From contig NC_064548.1 in assembly GCF_023856365.1 (NCBI RefSeq), positions 11,023,642 to 11,087,641 of the forward strand: 64,000 nucleotides of DNA, in the 5' to 3' direction. Of this stretch, positions 45,496 to 56,141 are shown in pieces. Below the pieces are notes generated by a model. It searched no databases, was not told where the DNA came from, and saw only the letters and a list, made by a program, of their open reading frames with translations. Within the stretch, counting starts at the first letter, position 1. Every line of letters begins with the position of its first letter. Origin of the DNA: Brienomyrus brachyistius. Taxonomy: Eukaryota; Chordata; Actinopteri; Osteoglossiformes; Mormyridae. Position numbers and translations under genes: made by a program.

Positions 45496-48400
45496 CAGGT
45501 TAACTTAAAGAAGAACAGAGAAAACACTCACAAGAGCAATTACGCAATGCTAGCTTGCATAATGCCGAACATGTCTTGAACGTGCCTCTGAAATTTCCAA
45601 AAATTCATTGTCTGCAATGAATATGAAAAGGATCATGAATTAGCCCTGTCTAGGGTAAGTGGTTGGAAATTGAATAGATGGATGGGTGATTTTCCAGCTT
45701 TAAAAACTGCTCTCATATAATACCAAGGTACCAATAGGGTACAGGGTACCAACAAAACCTGGACTCCTGATGGAAAAAAATAGTAATCTAGCTTACATGT
45801 AATATGAAAAATGTAATGAATCATCTTTCACCCTTTTTTCTGTTGCTGGATGAAGTGACACCTCCAATCTGCAATGTCTGTTGCCAACTGTTAATCATAA
45901 TAAGGGACCTGTAATTGCATGGTCAGTCATCATGCAGGAGTCATTAAATCCAATGATTGCCCTCCGTGGTTGTATATTGGCCAAAGAATATGTGGCAGTT
46001 TTACAGACCCAGGTGTAGCCTATGGTGGCATGCTGTTACTCCATACAAACTGTTTAACAAACCCAAGTGAGGTTTCATTAAGACCGGGATGAAGTTGACT
46101 GTCACCCATGGCCTCTCCAATCTCCAGATCACCAAGAAGAAGTGAATCCATTCTGTACGTACGGGATAGAAATTCTCCATATCAGGTATTTGATATTAAG
46201 GTTCCATTATTTTGTCCACACTTACTGTATAATTGATTTCCTATACATGGAGCACATGGTCATTCGCAAAATATCATAACTATATGGATGCCGGATTAAT
46301 ACTTTGCTGTTAATTTTCATTGTAATAAATTACTCTGAGAGATTACTCACTACACTCTTATTCTAATATACTTATGTACTATAATTTTGCTGGTGGCCAG
46401 AGCTGAAGTCCTATCCGGTCATGTGTAAAATCTAAAATTGCACTTTACAAAATTGAACTTCAAACTAATCTTACAAAAGCTGTATCACTTGCAGTAGGGG
46501 GTGCTATGCATTACAGGTTTGAAATCCGAAGGATCCCATTTAAACACTCTTCTTTTACCTAATTTCAAACACTGTTTTCCATTTCATGCTTCACCTGATA
46601 CAATAATAAAAACAGAAACCAGTCTAAAGTGTAGATATAATGCAAATCTTCAAAATATAGGAGACATAATCCCTACATTTAACTCCTCATTTTTAGGGCT
46701 TTGTGTTAGGAGCTTTCTTATTCTTGAGGGAATAACAGTTAATGCATATTTGGTAAAAAGAACATTTCCAGTTTTAAAACTTTTTCATTTACAGTATTTA
46801 AAAATGTTAATGATTAATGTCTGTAGTCATTTAGGGCAATAGAGGTTCCTGATGCATGTCTTTAAGTTAACCCTGGTTGTTCACCAGGAACTGCAGGGTT
46901 CCCCAAACAGGAGGTATGGGGGTTGACATCCTGGTTGGTAGGGTGTGGGGGCCACTACCATCTTTAAGGTAATAAAACAGTAGCTATTTTATGCACTAGT
47001 ATATCTTGGGAACCAGTACTCTTTTAAAGTTGTTTTTGATAATGACTGTAAAGAGTGGTGTATTTGTTTTAAAATTCATAAGATATTTAAGATATATAAG
47101 ATAAATATTCTTTAATAAATATTTATTTTTAGGAATAGGCAATAGTACCCCAAGGGTGGAGCAGCCCCTATATAGTTCTGGCTGCTCCTTGTTTCCATGG
47201 TCCGTGGATGTGTTGGGATTTGTAGAGTCAGTTTTAGCCTGGACTGCACAGTTATGCATTTTTGTTTGTGTTGTTTTTTGCATAAGGATTTTGTTAGAGG
47301 ATTAAGTGTTCGAAAGTATTATTTTTCACTTATCCGTTTCTATTTTGTTTTTGCTTAATTATTTGATAATGGCTCACTACACTGGGAGAAAATAAACCAA
47401 CCTTGCCTTGGACTTCTTCCTTCTCAGTCTCAAGTGCTTCGTCCTAAATTAGCATTTATTATTTCTTTGTTTGGATCTGGATGCATATGAATGTACATAG
47501 TTGTATGGACCTCATCTTGGCTGAGAGATAAATCATAAATAAGAACAATTTTACCATAAAATCTTCATCCGGTGGAAAAACGTTCATGATTTTGTTTCCA
47601 TATCTGGAGTAGTTGTCTCGATGAAGATGGATATGAAACTTTCCACAGTTTTGCATGAATTGGATTCACCCTTTCAAATGTCAAATGCACAGGAGGAATA
47701 TTTGTTCATTTTTATCGTTACCAATGAAAACAAAATACTGTGCAATGCAGTAATCTTGAAAAGAATTATTTCTGAAATATGGTTTCGTCAAATGATTACA
47801 AGTTGAATTTTTATGGGTTTGTAATCTCATTACTGGGAAGTGTTCCACCACTATCAGGGGCCCTGGGGCTTTCCTTAGCAACACATTCCTGGCTCTGGCC
47901 GGGTGACCGGGAAGACTGATGTCCCTGCTGAGAGGTTGCACCATTTAGCTGATTAGAAATATACTGCACACCCACAGACACTGGGCACAACTATTAGTCA
48001 TTAGTATACAAAAAAGGCAAACTGTTTTCTGGGGAAAAAAATGCCTGCACTGGGATTAAATACTAAGCCTTTTATCTAGGTTAAATAACATGTTCTCTTA
48101 CAGGTGAATGTTATTATTTACAAAAACACTAATTTACAGATATTCACAGCATTCGCATCACATTTAAGTATTCAATACCATAATTAATATGAAATGCATA
48201 TGTAAATGCTATGTTAGAGAAATGACTTAATAAGTAGAATAAAATCAATATGCATGCATAAAACGTAGCTTAATCTAGTATGCTGAAAAAAATACTTATT
48301 CAAGTAAGCTTGCAAAAAATTAAACACAGCTGAAAAGTTGCAGTCACTTGATCTGATTAAATACTATGTCTTGTGAGGACATAAAGGTGAAGGAAGTCGA

Positions 48401-50430
48401 GGTTTATTTATGCGATGCCTGTGATAAAAGGGATAGTTTTTGTTTAAGTTTTTGCAAGTGCTGGTCTTTGTCAAGCACAGAACAGCCTTCAGTTCTGGGG
48501 CTTTCAGCTTATAGCACATCCTGGAAGTGTCATTACAAACCAGGCCAAGTGAACTTCCCATTTATTTCTCAGACCAACCCCCCTGGGATCTCACTGGCAG
48601 CTTTCCCTCCTGCAGTTGGCTTTGTCAAAAAACCAATGATGCAGCAATTTGGGGGGGGGGGGGTGGGGTAGCTGAAGTGTACAGTTGTGGAAATTCTCAG
48701 AAGGAAGCAATTGGGTCCTGCAACAGGATGTGGATGGAAATTATACTGGGATATTTGTTCTTGTTAATGCAACCTGCGTTTGTGAGCTACATACAACATA
48801 ATTATTCATTATTCAATGCATTGAGACAATCTGAACAACTATGATTATGAGGTGTAATTATAACCTGTATATATGTATAACCTGTATATAATGTATATAT
48901 GACAGAGTGCTGTAGGCATACTGTAGGGCTGAATGTTAGAGTTCATTGCACTATTATTCAAGACCCTTAGCCTATGCAGTTAACTTTAGATGTTTATGAG
49001 ACTTTAATGGGACATTTTTTTTCATGCCAAGAGTTAATGCACCTTTAAAATATCAATCTATACATACAGCTTCTCACACCCTTTCCAATGTCCTTGAGGT
49101 CTGGCAGTGAGGAAGACAATTTTGCAGTAGCGATAAACTGAACAATACTGTAACACTTTACTTGTTCCTTCAGTAGTTCATAAAGGATTACCGAATTAAC
49201 AGATACAGTAACAAATACACTAAATGCTTAAGATAAAAGATGTCACGATTCATTAATGTTGAACAGGCATGAGATCAGTAACTAATACTTAATTTGTGGT
49301 TAATTCATACATAAAAAATATCACAATGCCACATTATTTCCGCAACTTCAATTAAAGTGTTACCAAACATTACTTCTTTTTTTAATTAAAAGAATCAGCC
49401 CACATTGCCACTCATATGTCATAGTGCAATTTCACATGGTTTACTCTTAGGGTTAGTGTTAGGCTTAAGCAATTGGAACATTGCTGCCAAATAATCTAAA
49501 CACAAGTATCTTTGGTAGATTATCTGTTTCATTTTTATAAGATATTGCACGCACAAAACATGTTACTTTGCATACAAAAAATGACCGGGGAAGAGTAAAA
49601 GAGGGATGTTTAACTGGTGCACGGCATCATTTTGTCTTATGAAAGTGCAGATATTTCTCAGTCTTGTAAGGTACATTGAGCTAAGAATAATTTTCATTTC
49701 CGCCATGGCTCATGTGCAGTTCAATAAAATGCTGTGTGTGACATTTGGTGGCTCACTGTGATCCGTGAAGCCATCTTCCCTTATCTCTGAATTTGATTTT
49801 AATCTTTCTCTATATTATATATCCTGTACCTTCAAGAAGATAGATGTATATCTTAAAAGCACTCATACAGTGGCTTTTGTCTTTTCAGAACATAAAAATC
49901 AGTTTAAGTAATAAAACTGTTGCGAATTAGGGCAGAGCTAAGTCTTTGCATGGCAGGTACAGGATATATCGCACATGCACATAAACACATATTTCCAGTG
50001 CAAGGTATCTTCAATGACTATTTTCGACAGCAGTTATTTTTTTTAATGCTTCAACCATACCTATAAGGCTCATAATTCTACGTGCATTTGTCACCACTTC
50101 AATTCTGTTTTAGTCATGTGAACAAAAAGACAATGTACCTTTCAGGGAAAAAAATGCTTACTGTGCTGTACCACGCAACCATAAATGATCATTTTAAAGT
50201 GTGTTTCTCCCTGCCGTTAATTACTTTGTGCAGACATGCATGAAATTATAAAGAGACGCTTCTCTAAGCAAACCCCCGTTACCCTGCGACCTTACCATGA
50301 CTTTTAGCCATTGTAGTGAGATACATATTGAAAGAAAAACAGAAACTCATATAAGAAAGAACTGATTTTATGATACAAATAAAAACATACCTTGCCTAAA
50401 TAAATAAAGAATGGTAGCAAATTAAGACCT
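45496..50430. other. gene-free stretch
   Basis: No gene or clear repeat recognised, apart from a 13-base G-run near 48650. Open frames such as 46501-46842 lack family motifs, codon bias or splice context. Confidence 0.5.
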
Positions 50431-50454
50431 ATTATTATTATTATTATTATTATT
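50431..50454. repeat. (ATT)n microsatellite
   Basis: Eight ATT units directly beside the LINE C-terminal fragment. Similar ATT tracts are at 51252-51274 and 51458-51484. Confidence 0.95.
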
Positions 50455-50458
50455 GCTA

Positions 50459-51165
50459 CTACTTTCCCTCATCTTCTTGGCTTTTCATGTCCTGACTAAA
50501 TAGTAATAAATACTTAGGTAAGCAGCCCAGTACGTTGTAGAGGATGTGGGCAGTTCCCATCTGCGCAATCTTCCGTGCTATTTGGGCTCTGTGGGGACCA
50601 GGCAGCTCTTGAAAATTCTCGGTGAATCCTTTCTTGTTAGTGCAAAGAACTCTGACCACTGGCAGCATAACTCCAGTCTTGGCGCCCCACATCCTACCGA
50701 TCTCGGTCTCCACATCTTTGCATTTGCCCAGCTTTTCGGCTTCTCTGAGCATGGTGTTGTTGTTCTTATCTGAGATTGCTACGTCAATCATTTGGCATTG
50801 TTTCTCCTTTTTGGAGTGGACCACTAAGTCCCATGTCCCACATGAGAGTTGTGTCATCAGTGTTGACAACAGAATCAGGTACATGTTCGTACCATTTCTG
50901 AGGCAATTGTTCTCCTAGTCCACTGCTGATTCAGCAATGGAGATAGCCTGGTATCTTCTTGCGCTGCTTCATTCATTCATTGGGTACCAGCATTATGCAG
51001 CCAGCCACAACATACACAACATAGCTGATGGTCTCCTCTACTTTACTGCACATTCTGCACTAGCTGTTGACTTGTTGCTTCAATATATTCAGCTGGTGGT
51101 TGCTGGTGTTGAGCGCCTAGTCCTGTGCTGTGATAACCAGGCTTTCCAATGAATGATCTCTCCCT
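50459..51165 (-). mobile_element. LINE C-terminal fragment (different family)
   Basis: The minus strand from 50884 to 50459 is an open 140-codon frame with MIDVAISDKNNNTMLREAEK followed by LGKCKDVETEIGRMW, then LPVVRVL and IAQMGTAHILYNVL, the conserved tail of a non-LTR retrotransposon polyprotein (RMW, GTAHIL motifs). Upstream to about 51165 are degraded KVEETISYVV and KWYEHVPDSVV-like motifs in other frames. An inactive fragment. Confidence 0.7.
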
Positions 51166-51277
51166 CATACAAGATGTATATTGGTAAGATGTAGTAGATT
51201 AATGTCGTCCTGCTGGCACCACATTAGAGGCTGAGCTTGGACTTTTCTAACCTTATTATTATTATTATTATTATCCA

Positions 51278-51371
51278 TCCATCCATCCATTTCCCAAACC
51301 ACTTATCCTACTGGGTCGCGGGGGTCCAGAGCCTATCCCGGAAGCAATGGGCAAGAGGCAGGGAACAACCC
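51278..51371 (-). mobile_element. ATGG-tail SINE 3' fragment
   Basis: CATCCATCCATCCATTTCCC to GGGAACAACCCGG, then an LTR-like fragment begins. Confidence 0.7.
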
Positions 51372-51454
51372 GGTTTCCCCTATTTTCGCCTGCTTGCCTG
51401 TTCCTTGCCCGCCTGCCCGAGTGATCACCGCTTTAATAACCGGCGATCGTGACA
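51372..51454 (+). mobile_element. truncated LTR end fragment
   Basis: Begins TTTCCCCTATTTTCGCC and ends CGATCGTGACA, resembling the last 100 bp of sushi-like LTRs (TTTCCCCGATT... to GTGACA). It abuts a truncated SINE at its left and an ATT repeat at its right. Short and diverged. Confidence 0.4.
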
Positions 51455-52767
51455 ATTATTATTATTACTATTATTATTATTATTGCATATGCACTGGTAA
51501 GTTGACTTCGGAGTCTGATATTTTATATTGTCATATTTGAAATTACCTTAAAAATATATATATACCCTAATCGTACAGTATTAACCTTTCCAAAGGATTT
51601 TCGGTTTGGGCTTCTGGCATTACCTAAGGCCATCCAAGTGTCTTTATCTTCTGTGACTAGTCCCATTAAACTTAGGAAGATTAAAATGAGTGCAGAATAC
51701 AGTTCACTTAAGTCCCAATTGCAGTATTTGTAATAGTTCCCCCTCCAAAATTTTACTCTTAGTTTTCAGTTTTGTTTTTACTCAATGTATCAAATGTACA
51801 ACTGCTTTATCCTTTTTTGTTGTACCTGCACTTTGCTCTTTGTTTATCCCCGAAAGTCAACTTGCCTGCAGTGAATTCCTCAAAAAGAGGACATTTGGAC
51901 TGAAGTTGTGTAACTCTTTTGGGACATGCTCTCAACATCACAAAATTAATTTTAGCATTTTACTTTTTTCTTACCTTTGATTTGCAATAGGTCTCTTATA
52001 CAAAAACAGGAAGGGAATAAGGATTGCATGCAATTATGTCTAACAGAATAATGGTTATATATTTTCAACATTCATATTTATTTACATGTTCAGTACATCT
52101 AATTTATTTAGCAGGCACTTCTATCCAAAATGACATATACGTGCGGCAGTTGATTTATCACAAATATATAACTGTCAAGGAGTCAGTTTAGGTACAAGTG
52201 CACCGTGACAAGTGTAAGTTAACACTGGAACAAGAGCCAGGCAAAACATTCAAATCAGTAGAGCAAGAGAACCTAATAGGAACTAAGTCTACGTGGAAAA
52301 TAAAAGAAGAGAGCATCCAGTAGTGAGAAGTGATACCATTTCCACATAACAGTCAACCACCACAGTGAGCCAGGAAGGGTCAGTGATTTGATGAAGCCAG
52401 GTATGGTATTCCCAAAAGAAATGGATATAAAAATGTTTCACGTAGTTTGTGAGGGACTCTGCAGACCAAATAAATCTGGGTAGCTCATTTCACCTCTCCT
52501 TTGAGGAAACATGTCTCGATGTAGGTAGGTACTGGTCCAACAGTGACAAGCACTGATGACATGAACTTGATGCAAGGACCCACAGGATACTAATGTGAAG
52601 GAGGCAAGGAGAGGTGTAACATGAATTCATTTTAGTTGATTGAATACTAGATATGCTGCTGCATTATGAATTATCTTAAGTGGCTTCATAGAATATGCTG
52701 GCAATCCTGTTAATGAACATTCACAGTCTACTATATATATATATATAATTGAGTATTGGAACATTGT

Positions 52768-53054
52768 TGTCATGCCCTGCTCGTCGGCTCCTCCTGTGTG
52801 CCACGCCCCCTGCCTACCCACGTGTTTTCTCCCGATTGTACCCAGCTGTATCTAGTTCATTGGCTCAGTCCTGTGTATATCAGTCCGTGTCTTACCCGAG
52901 TCCAGTGTCCGTCATTGATGTTGTCAATGTCTGTTTCCCGACCTGCTCCAGTTTCCCCGATTAAAACCCCGTCTTCCCGTATCCCGCTTGCCTGCCTGCT
53001 CCTTTCCCGCACGATCGCTGCTCTGCTCGCGATCGCTCACCTCGTCCCGTGACA
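52768..53054 (+). repeat. 5' LTR with TATA, inferred start site and poly(A) signal
   Basis: 287 bp, TGTCATGCCC...CCGTGACA. A TATA-like GTATATCA lies at about 52874-52881. About 30 bp downstream, at 52907, is the sequence complementary to the primer-binding site, marking a likely transcription start. GATTAAAA near 52959-52966 is a candidate poly(A) signal. This gives a plausible U3-R-U5 division. Confidence 0.9.
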
Positions 53055-53055
53055 G

Positions 53056-53065
53056 AATGACGGAC
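53056..53065 (+). promoter_or_regulatory. putative self-complementary primer-binding site
   Basis: AATGACGGAC, one base downstream of the 5' LTR, is perfectly complementary to GTCCGTCATT at 52907-52916 in the LTR (and its copy in the 3' LTR). It shows no TGG tRNA-type start. In Tf1/sushi-type elements the 5' end of the transcript folds back to prime reverse transcription, and this match fits that scheme. The site overlaps the ATG at 53057. Confidence 0.6.
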
Positions 53066-54898
53066 CACAAAAAGAAGCGGAGAGGGAGGAGGAGAGTCCC
53101 GCAGGAGACGATCCGTCTCGGCGCCTGCTCGCTCTCCAGGCTTTGGCTCCCGACAGGGGACGAGAGGGAAGTACCCGCCCTACCTCCAGCCCGGAGGCTG
53201 ACCACACGCGACCCCGATCCCGTGTGGAAGTACTGGTTCTCCAGTGAGGACGAGGACGAGGAGCCCTTCCTCTACCCTTACCCGGAGCCGGAGGCCTTTC
53301 TTCCGCCGTCCGTTTTTACGGACGTCGCGCCGCCTCCCGCCACCGCTAGGCGCCAGCGAGGGAGAAAGAAACCGGCGATCGCCGGTACAGAGGACCTCCC
53401 TCCGCTGCTCGCTGCAACGGCCGGACCCGAGGAGCTCCCTCCGCTCCTGCCGCCCGCGGACCCCGCTCCCGTGCAGCCGCCATTGCCGGCGGACCCCGCT
53501 CCCGTGCAGCCGCCATTGCCGGCGGACCCCGCTCCCGTGCAGCCGCCATTGCCGGCGGACCCCGCTCCCGTGCAGCCGCCATTGCCGCTGCCTGCGCAGC
53601 CGCCGCCTGCGCAGCCGCCGCCTGCGCAGCCGCCGCCTGCGCAGCCGCCGCCTGCGCAGCCTGCTGCAGCTCCCGGGCAGGCGCCCCCACTGCAGCAACC
53701 TGCAGCTCCCGGGCAGGCGCCCCCACTGCAGCAACCTGCAGCTCCCGGGCAGGCGCCCCCACTGCAGCAACCTGCAGCTCCCGGGCAGGCGCCCCCACTG
53801 CAGCAACCTGCAGCTCCCGGGCAGGCGCCCCCACTGCAGCAACCTGCAGCTCCCGGGCCGGCGCCCCCACTGCAGCCACCTCCTGTTCCTGACCGCGCTC
53901 CAGTTCCTGCAGAGGCGCCCCCTCTGCAGCCGCTTGCTGCAGCTCCCGGGCAGGCGCCCCCTCTGCAGCCGCCTGCTGCAGCTCCCGGGCAGGCGCCCCC
54001 ACTGCAGCCAGCTCCTGTTCCTGACCGCGCTCCAGTTCCTGACCGCGCTCCAGTTCCTGACCGCGCTCCAGTTCCTGACCGCGCTCCAGTTCCTGCAAAG
54101 GCGCCCCCACTGCAGCCGCCTGCTGCAGCTCCCGGGCAGGCGCCCCCACTGCAGCCGCCTGCTGCAGCTCCCGGGCAGGCGCCCCCTCTGCAGCCGCCTG
54201 CTGCAGCTCCCGGGCAGGCGCCCCCTCTGCAGCCGCCTGCTGCAGCTCCCGGGCAGGCGCCCCCTCTGCAGCCGCCTGCTGCAGCTCCCGGGCAGGCGCC
54301 CCCTCTGCAGCCGCCTGCTGCAGCTCCCGGGCAGGCGCCCCCTCTGCAGCCGCCTGCAGCTCCTGTCCCTGACTGCGCTCCTGTCCCTGACTGCGCTCCT
54401 GTCCCTGACCGCCCTGCTGCAGCCGCTCCTGAGGTGCCCCCGCTGCAGTCCCCTGCAGTTCCTGATCTCGCCCCAGTTCCTGATCTCGCCCCAGTTCCTG
54501 ATCTCGCCCCAGTTCCTGATCTCGCCCCAGTTCCTGATCTCGCCGCAGCCGCTTCTGAGACGCTTCTGTCCCCGCCTGCTACAGCCGCTTCCGAGGCGCT
54601 CCCACTGCAGTCACCTGCAGTTCCAGGGCGAGCGTCCCCACGACGGCGGCTTGCAGCGCCTGGGCCGGCGCCCCCACTGCAGTGTCTTGCAGTTCCAGGG
54701 CGAGCGCCCCCACGACAGCGGCTTGCAACGCCCGTGCCGGTGCCCCCTCTGCAGCGTCCTGCAGTTCCCGGGCGGGCGCCCCCACGGCAGCGGCTTGCAG
54801 CACCTGGGCCGAGGTCCCCACTGCAGCGTCCTGCAGTTTCCGGGCTGATGCCCCGGCAGCCTGACCGTGTTCCTGTCCCGGCGCCCCCCGCCGCCTGA
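53057..54898 (+). CDS. element ORF1: basic N-terminus and Pro/Ala/Gln tandem-repeat protein (613 aa)
   Basis: Starts at ATG 53057, two bases after the LTR. Residues 1-20 are highly basic (MTDHKKKRRGRRR), residues about 50-80 acidic (SSEDEDEE), followed by a basic RRQRGRKK patch. The rest is repeats: four PLPADPAPVQP units, about five PPAQ units, six APPLQQPAAPGQ units (36 bp), then PLQPPAAAPGQAP units (39 bp), and APVPDR and APVPDL units (18 bp). No family domain recognised. It resembles an intrinsically disordered, nucleic-acid-binding protein. The stop at 54896-54898 lies in the second copy of a 34-bp tandem duplication (first copy from 54859), which shifts the frame relative to the next ORF. 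Other frames are also open because the repeats lack stops, so translation is unproven. Confidence 0.5.
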   Translation: MTDHKKKRRGRRRVPQETIRLGACSLSRLWLPTGDEREVPALPPARRLTTRDPDPVWKYWFSSEDEDEEPFLYPYPEPEAFLPPSVFTDVAPPPATARRQRGRKKPAIAGTEDLPPLLAATAGPEELPPLLPPADPAPVQPPLPADPAPVQPPLPADPAPVQPPLPADPAPVQPPLPLPAQPPPAQPPPAQPPPAQPPPAQPAAAPGQAPPLQQPAAPGQAPPLQQPAAPGQAPPLQQPAAPGQAPPLQQPAAPGQAPPLQQPAAPGPAPPLQPPPVPDRAPVPAEAPPLQPLAAAPGQAPPLQPPAAAPGQAPPLQPAPVPDRAPVPDRAPVPDRAPVPDRAPVPAKAPPLQPPAAAPGQAPPLQPPAAAPGQAPPLQPPAAAPGQAPPLQPPAAAPGQAPPLQPPAAAPGQAPPLQPPAAAPGQAPPLQPPAAPVPDCAPVPDCAPVPDRPAAAAPEVPPLQSPAVPDLAPVPDLAPVPDLAPVPDLAPVPDLAAAASETLLSPPATAASEALPLQSPAVPGRASPRRRLAAPGPAPPLQCLAVPGRAPPRQRLATPVPVPPLQRPAVPGRAPPRQRLAAPGPRSPLQRPAVSGLMPRQPDRVPVPAPPAA

Positions 54899-56045
54899 CC
54901 GTGTTCCTGTCCCGGCGCCCCCTCCGCCTGCAGCAGCTCCAGAGGCGCCCCCTCCGCCTGCAGCAGCTCCAGAGGCGCCCCCTCCGCCTGCAGCAGCTCC
55001 AGAGGCGCCCCCTCCGCCTGCAGCAGCTCCAGAGGCGCCCCCTCCGCCTGCAGCAGCTCCAGAGGCGCCCCCTCCGCCTGCAGCAGCTCCAGAGGCGCCC
55101 CCTCCGCCTGCAGCAGCTCCAGTCCCTGTCCTAGTCCCCGAGGTGGTCCCGGACAACTCCATCTTGGCTCCTCCCTCTTCGGAGGTGGAGGAGCTGGAAT
55201 GGGACCCCTCGGGGACAGAACTCGTAACCCCTTGTCCCTCGCCCCGGCGACATCGACCCCGAACTAGGGTCGGCCTGTCTGTGTCCCGCAGGGGAAGGGG
55301 ACACAGACGCAGGGCTGGGGTCCCGCCCGCCCTGCCCCCTGGCTCGCCCTCCCTCGCCTGCGCTCTGGCTCGGCTGGCGCCTGCGGGTCCTGGCCCTCCG
55401 GGTCGGGCGTCGCCTGTGGGTCCCCCTCCGAGGCTTCGTCGCCCTGCCTCGCTCCCCTCTCCAGAGCCTGGTCGGTCGCCTGCGGGCTCCCCGACGGCGG
55501 CTCCTCGGTTGCCTGCGGGGCCCCTACCTCCGGCCCTCCCCCAGACGTCGCCGCCTGCTGCAGCTCCCCCCTCCTCCGGGCCTTCGCCGTGGGCCCCTCC
55601 TGCTCCCTCGTCCCCTTCCCCGGTGCTCCCTCCTGCTCCCTCCCTGGCCCCTCCGCGGGTCCCTCGCCCTGCCTCCTCGGCCCCTCCGAGGTCCCATCCG
55701 GCTCCGGCCTCCCGGCCGCCTGCGGCCCCTCTGGCTGCCTCCCGTCACCCGCTTGGGCTCCCTCGGGCTCCCCTTTGTTCCCCCTCCTTGTCTCCCTACG
55801 CCCCTGCCTTTGTCCCGCCTGTCTCTGCCCCTTCGTTTTCTGCTCGCCCTTTCGTTCCGCCCGTCTCTGTTCCTTGTGCCCCGGTGTACCCGCCTTGCAC
55901 TCCTGGCCCCTTTGTTCCTCCTGTTCCCGCTGTGTCTCCCTTCCTGGTCTGTCTCTCTGCTTTCCCGACCCTCTGTCAGGTTTTGTCCTTTGTCTTGTCC
56001 CTGGCTGTGTTTTGTGCCTCGGTCCTGTTTCCTGTCTCTCGTTGA
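54867..56045 (+). CDS. element ORF2: Pro-rich open frame continuing ORF1 in another frame
   Basis: About 390 codons open from 54867 with no ATG start, sharing the PDRVPVPAP motif with the end of ORF1. It has seven 30-bp units encoding PPPPAAAPEA, then a non-repetitive section with an acidic patch (SSEVEELEWDPSG), an arginine-rich patch (RRGRGHRRR) and a long Pro/Ser/Ala tail. It is probably the C-terminal part of the same ancestral protein, separated by the 34-bp duplication. Its C-terminal 200 residues are low complexity, so family assignment is not possible. Confidence 0.35.
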   Translation: MFLSRRPPPPDRVPVPAPPPPAAAPEAPPPPAAAPEAPPPPAAAPEAPPPPAAAPEAPPPPAAAPEAPPPPAAAPEAPPPPAAAPVPVLVPEVVPDNSILAPPSSEVEELEWDPSGTELVTPCPSPRRHRPRTRVGLSVSRRGRGHRRRAGVPPALPPGSPSLACALARLAPAGPGPPGRASPVGPPPRLRRPASLPSPEPGRSPAGSPTAAPRLPAGPLPPALPQTSPPAAAPPSSGPSPWAPPAPSSPSPVLPPAPSLAPPRVPRPASSAPPRSHPAPASRPPAAPLAASRHPLGLPRAPLCSPSLSPYAPAFVPPVSAPSFSARPFVPPVSVPCAPVYPPCTPGPFVPPVPAVSPFLVCLSAFPTLCQVLSFVLSLAVFCASVLFPVSR

Positions 56046-56141
56046 TGGTTCTGTTTTTTTTTTTTTTGTCCCGGTTCCCGTGTCCCGTCTGTCGCCTCCT
56101 CCCTGGCGCGCCCGGTGAAGCGCGCCTTTGGGGGGGGGTTC

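Noticed and set aside
46501..46842. 113-codon plus-strand frame
   Set aside because: No conserved motif, biased AT-rich codons, isolated.
52988..53056. Start of the repeat ORF at an upstream ATG-like codon inside the 5' LTR
   Set aside because: The codon at 52988 is in U5, is not an ATG and has no support; the ATG at 53057 just after the LTR is the natural start.
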